In this document: one piece after another, positions 1-7,466 of the stretch
Layout: each line of letters starts with the position of its first letter
Numbering within the stretch: the first letter of the stretch is position 1
Source: Deinococcales bacterium
GTDB taxonomy: Bacteria; Deinococcota; Deinococci; Deinococcales; JAAFIG01
Length of the DNA stretch: 64,000 bases
Direction of reading: 5' to 3'
Assembly (NCBI GenBank): GCA_013298595.1
Contig: JAAFIG010000001.1
Location: 249,056-313,055, forward strand
Position numbers and translations under genes: made by a program
Notes under the pieces: model-generated
What the model saw: the letters and a program-made list of their open reading frames with translations, nothing else
Told to the model about the DNA's origin: nothing
Database searches by the model: none

Positions 1-1284
1 AATTATCCTTCCGATGGACGCGGTGGTGGTTTAACATTACCCGTTGGGTTAATCAATTTCTTTGTTAATCCACAAATGAATGTGCTGGATTTTCTTAGCA
101 ATCGCTCGCCGTACTTAACAGGCAATCCACCTGCAAAAGTCTTTAATTTTTTAGCCGCTTTTGATCAAGTCACGCATTTGAATAGTTTTATTCTCAATAC
201 AGCATCTGCGCCTAGCGAACTGAGCATTAACCTCAGCAAAAACGGTATTACCTTATTTGATGTTGGCGCTAACAAGCCCCTTAATTTGGATTTCTCGAGC
301 TTGGGTTCTTTTGGCACACCCAGTGCCACCAGTGGTGTGACCCCAATTTTTAGTGTTCCTTTTAGCATCGGACCTGTGGCAATTAAAATAGGTGTCTTTG
401 CCAATGTTACCCCAACTTCCCCAAGATTAGACCCTGCAATTGTTGCCGATGTCAGCGATGGCAACCTTGATTCTATTTACAACAATGCTGTCACTGCCAG
501 TGCCCAAGCTGCGGCTGGTATCACCTTAGACATTGGTTTTAGTACCCCAATTCAAGTGGATCAAACAACAGTCTTTGTTGGTGCTCGAGGCAATGGTTTC
601 TTTGGATTGGCTTTTGTGGATGCGAGTGGTCGAGTGATTGTGAAACCAGGCAGTACGCCCAGCATTGGTAATGCCAAAATTGGCTATGAATACACGGTTT
701 TCCTTTCAAGTCCTTTTGCCAGTAATTTAGGCGCGGGGTATTCCAACGGCTTAGGTTTTGGTGGCTCTGCTGATGTTGGTGTGGTAGCCGATATGCCAGG
801 TAGCTTACTTGGTGTTCCTGAACTCGAGAAATTCACTGTTGGGCTTGGGTTAATTGGTGTAGTCGAAGCCAACACTTGGACTGGTACCACAGCAACAACT
901 ACGTATGATCCAGATGTTGGACCAAACGCTATCACTGTGATCACGCCAAATGTGACTCGAGGTGGTATTAAATTTAATCCACTGATTACTGCTAACGCTG
1001 CTGGTAAATTCAGCGTTGGTGGCGGACTGAGTGTGCTTGCACTAGCCGATATTCAACTCGGACGTGGCAATTTCAATATCCATATCGGTGCAGAAGTGCA
1101 ATGGACTTTATTTGTGGTGCGTGCAGGTGTCGGACTCGAGAATGGTCGTTTCCGCTTTGGCTTAGGTGGCGGACTCGAGTTTGCCCCTGGTATTGGCATG
1201 GATTTAGCCTTAACTGCTCATCCAACACCTTTTGTCGGTGGTACCTCGTTTGGTATCGCTGTTGCTGTGCGCTTTGGTTTCTAA
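1..1284 (+). CDS. Large secreted or outer-membrane beta-barrel-like protein, C-terminal part
   Basis: The reading frame is open to the left edge without a stop, so the gene starts outside the window and only about 427 residues are seen. The sequence is rich in Gly, Val, Phe and Thr. It ends in alternating hydrophobic/polar strands with Gly turns and a terminal Arg-Phe-Gly-Phe; a terminal aromatic residue is typical of outer-membrane beta-barrels. I do not recognise a specific family. A lipoprotein gene follows after 9 bp, so the two are probably cotranscribed. The barrel call is inferred from strand pattern and C-terminus only. Confidence 0.6.
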   Translation, partial: NYPSDGRGGGLTLPVGLINFFVNPQMNVLDFLSNRSPYLTGNPPAKVFNFLAAFDQVTHLNSFILNTASAPSELSINLSKNGITLFDVGANKPLNLDFSSLGSFGTPSATSGVTPIFSVPFSIGPVAIKIGVFANVTPTSPRLDPAIVADVSDGNLDSIYNNAVTASAQAAAGITLDIGFSTPIQVDQTTVFVGARGNGFFGLAFVDASGRVIVKPGSTPSIGNAKIGYEYTVFLSSPFASNLGAGYSNGLGFGGSADVGVVADMPGSLLGVPELEKFTVGLGLIGVVEANTWTGTTATTTYDPDVGPNAITVITPNVTRGGIKFNPLITANAAGKFSVGGGLSVLALADIQLGRGNFNIHIGAEVQWTLFVVRAGVGLENGRFRFGLGGGLEFAPGIGMDLALTAHPTPFVGGTSFGIAVAVRFGF

Positions 1285-1293
1285 GGAGTCCTT

Positions 1294-1872
1294 ATGAAAA
1301 AACTTTTACTACCTTTAGCTGCAGCAGCGTTACTTGGTGCGTGCAGCACTGCAACCCTAATTAACATTAATGTGGATGGCGATAGCTTTATTGATGCTAC
1401 AACCAAAACCATTTCCTTACCTGCTGTACCACCTATAACCCCACAAGTTGTGGTTATTCCTGATGGCGGTGCTGGTCTGCCATTGCAATTACCAACACTG
1501 ACATTTTTAACTGGTATACGCTTAAATATTGGGGTCAGTGTTGTTGCCACCGACCCAACCGCTGGAGCTACTGGCACCATTGAAATGTTTGTTGCCCAAA
1601 GCAGCACCGCAAATCTATACGACCCTGCCAATAAAGTACCAACCGCTGCCAACTGCGTTGGTGATGCCACACTCACCGAAGCAATCAACTTGAACTTGAC
1701 CGCCACCAGCCCAGCGGCTTGTGCAGCTGCGTTTAATCTGATGAAGGCAGGCAATTTTAAAATTGGTGCTCGAGCCTCATTTAATTTAGTCAATGCCAGC
1801 CCAGTAACAGTCACACTGACCAATTTAGATGTTGGTGTTTCTGGTTATCCGGCTAAGCTTCTACCGCTGTAA
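1294..1872 (+). CDS. Putative lipoprotein of unknown function
   Basis: The 192-residue protein begins with a lipoprotein signal peptide: two Lys, a Leu/Ala core and the lipobox Leu-Leu-Gly-Ala-Cys, giving a lipidated Cys at about residue 17. The rest is Thr/Ala/Val-rich and probably beta-structured, with two further Cys (near 128 and 149) that could form a disulfide. A Shine-Dalgarno AAGGAG precedes the ATG. It lies 9 bp after the barrel-like gene and a strong terminator follows, so it is probably the last gene of that operon and may be a partner of the barrel protein. No known domain is recognised. Confidence 0.75.
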   Translation: MKKLLLPLAAAALLGACSTATLININVDGDSFIDATTKTISLPAVPPITPQVVVIPDGGAGLPLQLPTLTFLTGIRLNIGVSVVATDPTAGATGTIEMFVAQSSTANLYDPANKVPTAANCVGDATLTEAINLNLTATSPAACAAAFNLMKAGNFKIGARASFNLVNASPVTVTLTNLDVGVSGYPAKLLPL

Positions 1873-1891
1873 TCTTTAACAAACCTTAAAG

Positions 1892-1930
1892 AAAGCGGCT
1901 CGAGACACCTTCGAGCCGCTTTTTCACTTT
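1892..1930 (+). terminator. Intrinsic terminator
   Basis: A 12-bp perfect stem (1892-1903 with 1911-1922) with a 7-nt loop is followed by a T-rich tract. The left arm contains the iterated CTCGAG motif. It closes the barrel/lipoprotein operon. Confidence 0.88.
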
Positions 1931-1961
1931 TTTTTGTTCAAAAACCATTATGCTAATGCGT

Positions 1962-2414
1962 ATGAAACCTATTCATTTCTTTGCCGCTGCAACCATCGCT
2001 GCTTTTGGTATTGCCAGTACCAGCACTGCTAAGAATTCGTATCGTTTACAAGCCATTGTTCAATTCAAACTCGACCCAGACCGCGACGATGGCACTCGAG
2101 TTGTGGGTTGCACTTATTGCCATATCAACAGTACAGGCGCTGCGCCGTGGAATCCATTTGGTTTGAATTTACGCAACACCTTCCGTAATGAAACCAAGAA
2201 AAGCGATCCATCCGATGTGCGAATCAAAGAAGCTTTGTTTGAAGTGTTAAAAAAGAAATTGGACAGCGACGATGACGGTTACTTCGATGCGCTCGAGGTC
2301 TACGCTGGCACATTACCTGGCAATAAGGTCAGCACTCCAACTCGAGATGAAAAAGAACTCGAGGCTGCATTTACGGCTTCTGGTGGTTTTGCTCAGTTTA
2401 AAGCTGCACCGTAA
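1962..2414 (+). CDS. Secreted monoheme c-type cytochrome-like protein
   Basis: The product is about 150 residues. An N-terminal signal peptide ends near Ser-Thr-Ala. A single Cys-Thr-Tyr-Cys-His motif fits covalent c-type heme attachment outside the cytoplasm. An acidic stretch Asp-Ser-Asp-Asp-Asp-Gly-Tyr resembles a calcium-binding type-3 thrombospondin repeat. I chose the third of three in-frame ATGs (1950, 1956, 1962) because it starts the signal peptide and a TATGCT -10-like box lies 8 nt upstream without a Shine-Dalgarno, suggesting a leaderless transcript. Electron transfer is plausible, but no partner redox gene is adjacent. Confidence 0.72.
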   Translation: MKPIHFFAAATIAAFGIASTSTAKNSYRLQAIVQFKLDPDRDDGTRVVGCTYCHINSTGAAPWNPFGLNLRNTFRNETKKSDPSDVRIKEALFEVLKKKLDSDDDGYFDALEVYAGTLPGNKVSTPTRDEKELEAAFTASGGFAQFKAAP

Positions 2415-2496
2415 GAATAGGCAAAAAACCCTAATTTCCTAGTCATTTTCTTGCTTTGTTAGATGCTCATAATACCCGTTTCACTAGGTATTTTCG

Positions 2497-3102
2497 CTAC
2501 GCCGTCTTTGTGAGGTTTAACAGGCGGCGGATCACGGCTTGTCCAGAGGCTCTCAGCGCCTTAGGGTCAGTGGCGGTTGGCAACATTAGTGCAAGCTTGC
2601 AGACCATTGCGTCAATCATACGACACAGCGTTTCGATATCGCCAAAGTCAAGCAGCCCTGCACGACGCAATGCTTTCAAGTTGTCCATCAAAAGTGCCAT
2701 TGGATAGGTCTCGTCAATCTCACGAAAGCGGTCGAGTCCCAAAATTGATGGGGCTTCACGCACAACAATACGAGCATACCCAGCTTCAAGGCAAACATCG
2801 AGATACACTTCAAGACCCTCGAAGAGCATATCCACAAGATCGCCCTTCCCTGAGACTCGTCTGCGAATCGTCTGTATCGCTTCAGCCTGCATTGAAACGA
2901 CCACCGCATCGAATAGCGCATCCTTGTCAGCAAAGTGATGATAGAACGCACCACGTGTAACACGGGCAGCGCGAGAGACTGCCTCAATACTTGTTGCAGC
3001 AAACCCATACTCGGCGAAGTTAACGCGACCCGCAGCGATAAGCGCGTCGCGTGTCGCATCGCTATACTCTTCGCGCCTCGTCTTTTTCGGTTCAATCATC
3101 AT
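2497..3102 (-). CDS. TetR/AcrR-family transcriptional regulator
   Basis: The 201-residue protein has a TetR N-terminal helix-turn-helix at about residues 20-65 (Ala-Ala-Thr-Ser-Ile-Glu-Ala-Val then Arg-Gly-Ala-Phe-Tyr-His-His-Phe) and a helical ligand-binding domain. It is divergent from the SnoaL/DUF3237-type pair, with an 85-bp shared control region containing an inverted repeat, so it probably represses that pair and itself. Its codons are more G+C-rich than the neighbours to the left, and the gene contains no CTCGAG. Confidence 0.88.
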   Translation of the reverse strand: MMIEPKKTRREEYSDATRDALIAAGRVNFAEYGFAATSIEAVSRAARVTRGAFYHHFADKDALFDAVVVSMQAEAIQTIRRRVSGKGDLVDMLFEGLEVYLDVCLEAGYARIVVREAPSILGLDRFREIDETYPMALLMDNLKALRRAGLLDFGDIETLCRMIDAMVCKLALMLPTATDPKALRASGQAVIRRLLNLTKTA

Positions 3103-3121
3103 TAGACTTTAAGCCTAACGC

Positions 3122-3164
3122 TTGACATAATATATTCATAGTGTATATTACATACAGTATGAAT
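3122..3164 (+). promoter_or_regulatory. Promoter and probable TetR operator
   Basis: TTGACA at 3122-3127 and TATATT at 3144-3149 (16-bp spacer) form a rightward promoter. The inverted repeat ATTCATA (3134-3140) / TATGAAT (3158-3164) straddles the -10 box, as expected for a TetR-type operator controlling the divergent genes. Confidence 0.6.
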
Positions 3165-3187
3165 GTGAATTCCAATCGGAGGCTTGA

Positions 3188-3652
3188 ATGAATGTTACTC
3201 AACAATTTGAACTTGTAAAAACACTAGGCGAGGCAAAGAGTCGCCAAGATGTCCGCGCTGCAATGAAGGTTCAGCACGAAAACATGCTCCTCGAGACCCC
3301 AGCCTTTGGCAGCACTGTTCGTGGCAAAGCTGCCAATGCTGCCGTGCTCGAGCATTTCTTCCAATCGTTCCCAGATTACAACGTGCATCTTGAAGGTTAT
3401 GCAGGTGACGGCAAGTATCTGCTCTGCTGGGGCACAGTCTGTATGACAATGACTGGCAGGTGGTTTGGTCTGACAGGGAACGGGCATCAGACGAAGCTGC
3501 CCGTCTTTTTACGCTTCACATTCAAAGACGATCTGATCGCTAGTGAATATTTTCTGTTTGATCTCGCCGAATTCTGTGCCCAGTCGGGTGTCTCGACCGA
3601 CGCTGTCCGCGCTCAGTTGTTCGTACCGCGCACCAAGGAGGTTCAATCATGA
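3188..3652 (+). CDS. SnoaL/NTF2-like fold protein
   Basis: This 154-residue protein resembles the SnoaL-like ester cyclase group of the NTF2 superfamily: an N-terminal helix pair, a Glu-His-Phe-Phe-Gln-Ser-Phe-Pro-Asp segment near 55-65, and a curved beta-sheet including Phe-Leu-Arg-Phe-Thr-Phe. Members catalyse cyclisation or hydrolysis of small polyketide-like molecules, or only bind them, so no reaction is assigned. A GGAGG Shine-Dalgarno precedes the ATG. Its stop overlaps the next start (ATGA), so translation is coupled. Divergent from a TetR regulator. Confidence 0.72.
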   Translation: MNVTQQFELVKTLGEAKSRQDVRAAMKVQHENMLLETPAFGSTVRGKAANAAVLEHFFQSFPDYNVHLEGYAGDGKYLLCWGTVCMTMTGRWFGLTGNGHQTKLPVFLRFTFKDDLIASEYFLFDLAEFCAQSGVSTDAVRAQLFVPRTKEVQS

Positions 3653-4140
3653 CTATTGATGCTGCCATAACCAATTCCCCAGTGAACCTTACACACTTAT
3701 TCACTGTCACTTACGGTATCAATCCAGCCATTCCGATCGGAGACACACCATTTGGCAGACGTGTGCTATTTACCTGTAACGGCGGTCATTTTGAAGGACC
3801 GCGTCTTTCTGGCAAGGTGCTCGAGGGCGGAACCGATTGGGTCATGGTCGGCGCTGACGGCACAGTCAAAGTTGATGTTGATCTTGTTCTCGAGACCGAA
3901 GATGGTGGTCTGATTCATGGCGCTTGGACTGGACAACTGACCGTATCACCACAACTTCTGCCAATCATCGCCGACCCTAGACAATGGGCGCAACTCAATT
4001 CCGAGAACTACTACTTTCGGGTCACGCCGCGCTTTGAGACTGGACACAAAACGCATCGGTGGCTGAACAACATTATCTGCGTTGCAAACGTGCGATTCCT
4101 CGAGAACGCGCTCGAATACCAAGTCGCGCACGTTCTGTAA
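3649..4140 (+). CDS. DUF3237-family protein
   Basis: This 163-residue protein matches the DUF3237 pattern I know: a beta-rich fold with Gly-Gly-x-Phe-Glu-Gly-Pro-Arg-Leu-Ser-Gly near 45 and Asp-Trp near 62, and a C-terminal Glu-Asn-Tyr-Tyr-Phe-Arg segment ahead of Phe-Glu-Thr-Gly. The biochemical role of the family is not established. The gene overlaps the SnoaL-like gene by 4 bp and is controlled with it, suggesting a common small-molecule pathway. Confidence 0.7.
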   Translation: MTIDAAITNSPVNLTHLFTVTYGINPAIPIGDTPFGRRVLFTCNGGHFEGPRLSGKVLEGGTDWVMVGADGTVKVDVDLVLETEDGGLIHGAWTGQLTVSPQLLPIIADPRQWAQLNSENYYFRVTPRFETGHKTHRWLNNIICVANVRFLENALEYQVAHVL

Positions 4141-4185
4141 TATCGATTTTGGTAACTAACATAGGGGTGCGTGCCAACGCCAATA

Positions 4186-4214
4186 GTTGACCGTTGGGCG
4201 GTTTTCGCGTAACT
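4186..4214 (+). promoter_or_regulatory. Possible promoter for the PEP-mutase-like gene
   Basis: TTGACC and TAACTT are separated by 17 bp in the 194-bp spacer upstream of the gene at 4335. No operator is evident. Assigned on spacing alone. Confidence 0.3.
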
Positions 4215-4261
4215 TCTGAGTGACTATAAAATAAATAATTGAAGTGAGAAGTAATGCTTAT

Positions 4262-4318
4262 TTGAAGAATTGGATTCGCTATTTTTCCGAAATTTCGACC
4301 TTCATTACATTAACCCCC
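4262..4318 (+). repeat. Left copy of an inverted homologous fragment flanking the PEP-mutase-like gene
   Basis: This stretch is similar, in inverted orientation, to 5200-5262; the best core is TTACATTAACCCC, identical over 13 bases, with further similarity on its 5' side. Read as protein it gives Trp-Ile-Arg-Tyr-Phe...Thr-Phe-Ile-Thr-Leu-Thr-Pro, resembling the frame read leftward from the other copy. Both are probably remnants of one gene family that I do not recognise. Confidence 0.45.
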
Positions 4319-4334
4319 AGAATGGAGAACATTT

Positions 4335-5081
4335 ATGACTGAAACCTTGAACAAAACCGAACGTTTTCAAGCACTGCACGTACCAGGCAAGCCGCTGGTG
4401 CTCTTCAACATCTGGGACGCGGGAAGTGCGAAGGCAGTAACCACAGGAGGTGCGAAGGCACTCGCCACTGGAAGCTGGTCTGTCGCCAACGCCTTGGGTT
4501 TCGCAGATGGCGAGCAAACCCCGCTGGGTCTCGCCATCGAAAACCTGCGGCGCATCGTGACCGCCACCGAGCTGCCAGTGACCGTCGATCTCGAGAGTGG
4601 CTACAATGAGATCGACAAGACGGTGGGCTTGGCACTCGAGGCTGGCGCTGTCGGCTGCAACCTCGAGGATAGCTTTCCGAAAAATGGCACGCTGCGAACA
4701 GTGCAGGATCAGGTCAAACGGCTCCGCCAAGCACGACAGGCAGCTGGTGATCGGTTCTTCATCAATGCTCGGACGGACGTGTTCTTTCAAAAGCCAGCCA
4801 TGCAGCACGACGCGACCATGCTGGCAGAAGCCCTCGAACGGGCGCGGGCATACGCTGAAGTAGGCGCGGATGGACTCTTCGCCCCTGGACTGATGAACCT
4901 CGAGTTGATCACTCAGTTGGCTAAAGCTTCGCCACTACCCCTCAACATCATGGTGTCCGATGCAACTCCGCCCCTCTCAGCCCTGGCTGAAGCTGGTGTC
5001 GCTCGAGTGAGCTACGGTCCACGTCCTTACCTGCTGGCGATGCGGGCGCTTGAGAAGGCTGCGCGGGAAGCCAGTCGTTGA
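4335..5081 (+). CDS. Isocitrate lyase / PEP mutase family enzyme
   Basis: The 248-residue protein has the phosphoenolpyruvate mutase-like barrel: Phe-Asn-Ile-Trp-Asp-Ala-Gly-Ser near 26, Asp-Leu-Glu-Ser-Gly-Tyr near 84 (metal/substrate loop), Asn-Leu-Glu-Asp-Ser near 110 and Asn-Ala-Arg-Thr-Asp near 145. Family members cleave or rearrange C-C or C-P bonds of 2-oxoacids. The specific substrate cannot be read, and the lyase Lys-Lys-Cys-Gly-His loop is absent. A GGAGA Shine-Dalgarno precedes the ATG. Codons are more G+C-rich than those to the right, and the gene lies between inverted sequence remnants, suggesting insertion as a cassette. Confidence 0.82.
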   Translation: MTETLNKTERFQALHVPGKPLVLFNIWDAGSAKAVTTGGAKALATGSWSVANALGFADGEQTPLGLAIENLRRIVTATELPVTVDLESGYNEIDKTVGLALEAGAVGCNLEDSFPKNGTLRTVQDQVKRLRQARQAAGDRFFINARTDVFFQKPAMQHDATMLAEALERARAYAEVGADGLFAPGLMNLELITQLAKASPLPLNIMVSDATPPLSALAEAGVARVSYGPRPYLLAMRALEKAAREASR

Positions 5082-5083
5082 TC

Positions 5084-5293
5084 TCGAGATGCAGGTGTGA
5101 AATAAGCCTTAAGTTGTCCAATCTTCGGGTTGCCTTGATAATGACCATAAGCTCGGTAAGTATTGGGTTCATTACTGTCGTTAGTTTCTGATGTTGTATT
5201 CGGGGTTAATGTAACGAAGCACAAATTTTCGGGAAAGTGATTAAACCAACCCGTAATTGAAAGATAGCTGACCGCTTTACTTTTACACACCAA
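5084..5293 (-). pseudogene. Possible gene remnant in the 230-bp spacer
   Basis: The leftward frame here encodes a protein-like stretch (Gly-Trp-Phe-Asn-His-Phe-Pro-Glu, Phe-Val-Thr-Leu-Thr-Pro-Asn, Gly-His-Tyr-Gln-Gly-Asn-Pro-Lys-Ile-Gly-Gln-Leu) that then runs into the reverse of the PEP-mutase-like gene. The part at 5200-5262 resembles 4262-4318 in inverted orientation. I read it as the 5' part of a broken gene of unknown family. Confidence 0.35.
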
Positions 5294-5311
5294 TAAATCG
5301 TCTAGGTTTTC

Positions 5312-5905
5312 TTATGTCAACATTTGCATGATAACCAGCATGATTGCACCGCCCAGAACCATCACCAGCAAAGCTTGTACTCGAATTTTTTTTAAGTAAA
5401 ACAGTAAACCCAAACCTGTTGCCGAAACCAAAACCAAAAACCAACCTGCCACATCAATCAGCACAGCCCAAACCCCACCTGCATTGCGCCCTCGGTGGAA
5501 ATCATTGATGATGGCAATAAATCCTTGAGCAACAATGGTTAGCGTATACTGACCACTCGAGGTTTCAATAAAACCATCTGCTGAGTAGCCAGGGGCAGCA
5601 AAACGCAAAGAACTTTCGGTGTCATCGGAACGGTAATCTTTGGCTTGCCCACGCAAATTGTGTTTGGCACGTAAGAATTCCACCACCTCGAGCCAATTAA
5701 CTGTTTTACCTGTGCGCCATGCAGCAGGTAATGTACCTTTGATTTCAACTCGAGATTCGTTTGCCAACCAATCTGGGTGGTTTAAGGTTACACCTGTGAT
5801 CGAGAAAAACAGCACCACAATTAAACTCAGCATCGAAGTGTAAATATGCAGCCAACGCAACCAAGCATTCAATCGTAAACGCCACGGACGAACTCGAGAT
5901 GGCAT
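5312..5905 (-). CDS. PepSY-associated membrane protein
   Basis: The roughly 197-residue protein has an N-terminal helix (Trp-Leu-Arg-Trp-Leu-His-Ile-Tyr-Thr-Ser, then Leu-Phe-Phe-Ser-Ile-Thr-Gly), a soluble extracytoplasmic region, and two C-terminal membrane segments ending Met-Gln-Met-Leu-Thr. The His-Ile-Tyr...Ser-Ile-Thr-Gly-Val-Thr-Leu-Asn-His pattern is the PepSY-associated TM helix domain. I take ATG 5905, one base after the upstream stop; a TTG at 5929 would overlap it. It ends a DUF2271-ApbE operon, so a role in transmembrane electron flow to flavinylated proteins is likely. Confidence 0.8.
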   Translation of the reverse strand: MPSRVRPWRLRLNAWLRWLHIYTSMLSLIVVLFFSITGVTLNHPDWLANESRVEIKGTLPAAWRTGKTVNWLEVVEFLRAKHNLRGQAKDYRSDDTESSLRFAAPGYSADGFIETSSGQYTLTIVAQGFIAIINDFHRGRNAGGVWAVLIDVAGWFLVLVSATGLGLLFYLKKIRVQALLVMVLGGAIMLVIMQMLT

Positions 5906-5906
5906 T

Positions 5907-6482
5907 TCAGCTACGTGCTCGGAATTCAAGCTTTGCCTCCTTAATTTCTTCGTTGCTTCCTAAGGATTTACTAAAAGCAGCACTGGCGAACATATGTTTT
6001 TCACGAATCAATTGGTATGTCCCATGTTCTCGAGCCGCTTCAACACAAACATAGTATTCACCTTGGTCGAGCAGCGCACCTTTGTCAGATTTTCCATCCC
6101 AGATGAGTTTGTAGACTCCTGGGTTTCTAGTCGGACCAGAAACAGTTGTGGCTAAATCGCCACCATCTGCTGCTTGACGGTCTTGTTCGTTGCGAAACCA
6201 GCGGCGCAAATCTGGAATCCAACGCGAACCTCGACCTTGTTGCACCCATAAACCAACGGTTCGCACAGATTTACCTTTGCTATCCTCGAGCCAAACAGCA
6301 ATATATGGGCGGTTATAACGCCCAAAACTTGGTTGCTGAATTTCAACTGTCACAATAGCTTCCATTTTGCTATCCCATTTGCTGGTCGCGGCTCGAGCGA
6401 TTGGTGCAATCAGCAAAGCTGAAGTCAAACGAAGCATTTGCCCAATAACACTACGGCGTGAAAATGTGCTGGTTTTTTTCAT
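5907..6482 (-). CDS. Secreted DUF2271-family protein
   Basis: The 191-residue protein has a twin-arginine-like start (Ser-Arg-Arg-Ser-Val-Ile) and a hydrophobic stretch ending in Ala-Arg-Ala, so it is exported. The mature part (Asn-Arg-Pro-Tyr-Ile-Ala-Val-Trp-Leu-Glu-Asp, Trp-Asp-Gly-Lys-Ser-Asp-Lys-Gly, Gly-Glu-Tyr-Tyr-Val-Cys-Val-Glu-Ala-Ala-Arg-Glu-His-Gly) matches DUF2271, an Ig-like fold often encoded with PepSY and ApbE genes in extracytosolic flavin-transfer loci. Good Shine-Dalgarno (AAGGAGAAAG). Its stop lies directly before the PepSY-type gene. Confidence 0.82.
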   Translation of the reverse strand: MKKTSTFSRRSVIGQMLRLTSALLIAPIARAATSKWDSKMEAIVTVEIQQPSFGRYNRPYIAVWLEDSKGKSVRTVGLWVQQGRGSRWIPDLRRWFRNEQDRQAADGGDLATTVSGPTRNPGVYKLIWDGKSDKGALLDQGEYYVCVEAAREHGTYQLIREKHMFASAAFSKSLGSNEEIKEAKLEFRARS

Positions 6483-6494
6483 GGTTCTTTCTCC

Positions 6495-7457
6495 TTAATT
6501 GAATTGATGGTGTTGCCAAAAATCGTTGGTTTGTACTGCATTTGCTGTCACCAAGCAGCAACCCACATTTGGTAAAGTATTTGCTAACTCGAGACTTTGG
6601 CTTAGCTCGAGCACACTAAAAATTGTTGAGAGCACATCGGCTGTAGCAGCATCGGCAGCAATAACCGAAGCAGAAACCACTTGTTGCACAGGATAACCGC
6701 TGCGTGGGTCGAGGACATGCGAATACCAACCATTAGGAAATCGAAACCCCCGATGGGTATTGCCACTGGTTGCTAACGCCTGAGAACAAAGCTGCACTGT
6801 TGTCAGTAATGGCGCGTTATCGGCACTCGAGAAAGGATTGGCAATGCCAACTTTGTACGGTTCTTGCCCCAGATGCTGAATATCGCCACCCAGATTAACC
6901 AGCACTTCGGACACCTCGGTTAATGCCAGAACTTTTTGTGCGGCGGCGTGGGCAATAAATCCTTTGGCAATCGCATGAAGATTGATTGGTAAACTCGAGC
7001 AGTGCATGGCTTTGTTTGCCTCGAGTTGCACAATTGGCGCTTGAATCTGCGGCAACAGTGCTGCAATCTGTGCTGAGCTTGGTGGTATTCCCAAACTTTC
7101 AGCTGCTCGCCACAAATTCATTAAAACCTCTGCACCACAAGAAAACGCATGGTTCGAGCGCTGCTGCCAAAACAAAGCTGCCTCGAGTACTTGCCATAAC
7201 TCGGTGGACACAACCACTGCTTGACCTTGGGTTGCCAAAAAAGTATTTAATTCGCTACTCGGTAAAAACCGACTCAACACAGCCTCGAGCCGCGCAATTT
7301 CGGTTAGTAAAACCCGTTCTGCTTTTACGCCAGAGCCAGTGGTGCAAACCCGAAACTCGAGCGAAGTACCCAGCACCCATTCAAAATGCTGCACGTACCA
7401 AGAAGCTTTACGAGTTTGGAATAGCCCTGTCAACACCAAAAAAGTGTACGCAAGCAA
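6495..7457 (-). CDS. apbE: FAD:protein FMN transferase (ApbE family)
   Basis: The roughly 320-residue protein has ApbE features: the start of the domain (Gly-Thr-Ser-Leu-Glu-Phe-Arg-Val), Ile-Ala-Lys-Gly-Phe-Ile-Ala near 155, Val-Asn-Leu-Gly-Gly-Asp near 178, His-Val-Leu-Asp-Pro-Arg-Ser-Gly-Tyr-Pro near 235, and Ala-Asp-Ala-Ala-Thr-Ala-Asp, which binds the metal and flavin. Family enzymes attach FMN to a Ser/Thr of extracytoplasmic target proteins. The first possible start is TTG at 7457, 9 nt after the MFS stop; GTG codons a few residues later are alternatives. No classic flavinylation target is encoded nearby. Confidence 0.88.
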   Translation of the reverse strand: MLAYTFLVLTGLFQTRKASWYVQHFEWVLGTSLEFRVCTTGSGVKAERVLLTEIARLEAVLSRFLPSSELNTFLATQGQAVVVSTELWQVLEAALFWQQRSNHAFSCGAEVLMNLWRAAESLGIPPSSAQIAALLPQIQAPIVQLEANKAMHCSSLPINLHAIAKGFIAHAAAQKVLALTEVSEVLVNLGGDIQHLGQEPYKVGIANPFSSADNAPLLTTVQLCSQALATSGNTHRGFRFPNGWYSHVLDPRSGYPVQQVVSASVIAADAATADVLSTIFSVLELSQSLELANTLPNVGCCLVTANAVQTNDFWQHHQFN

Positions 7458-7466
7458 TGTGAAGAT

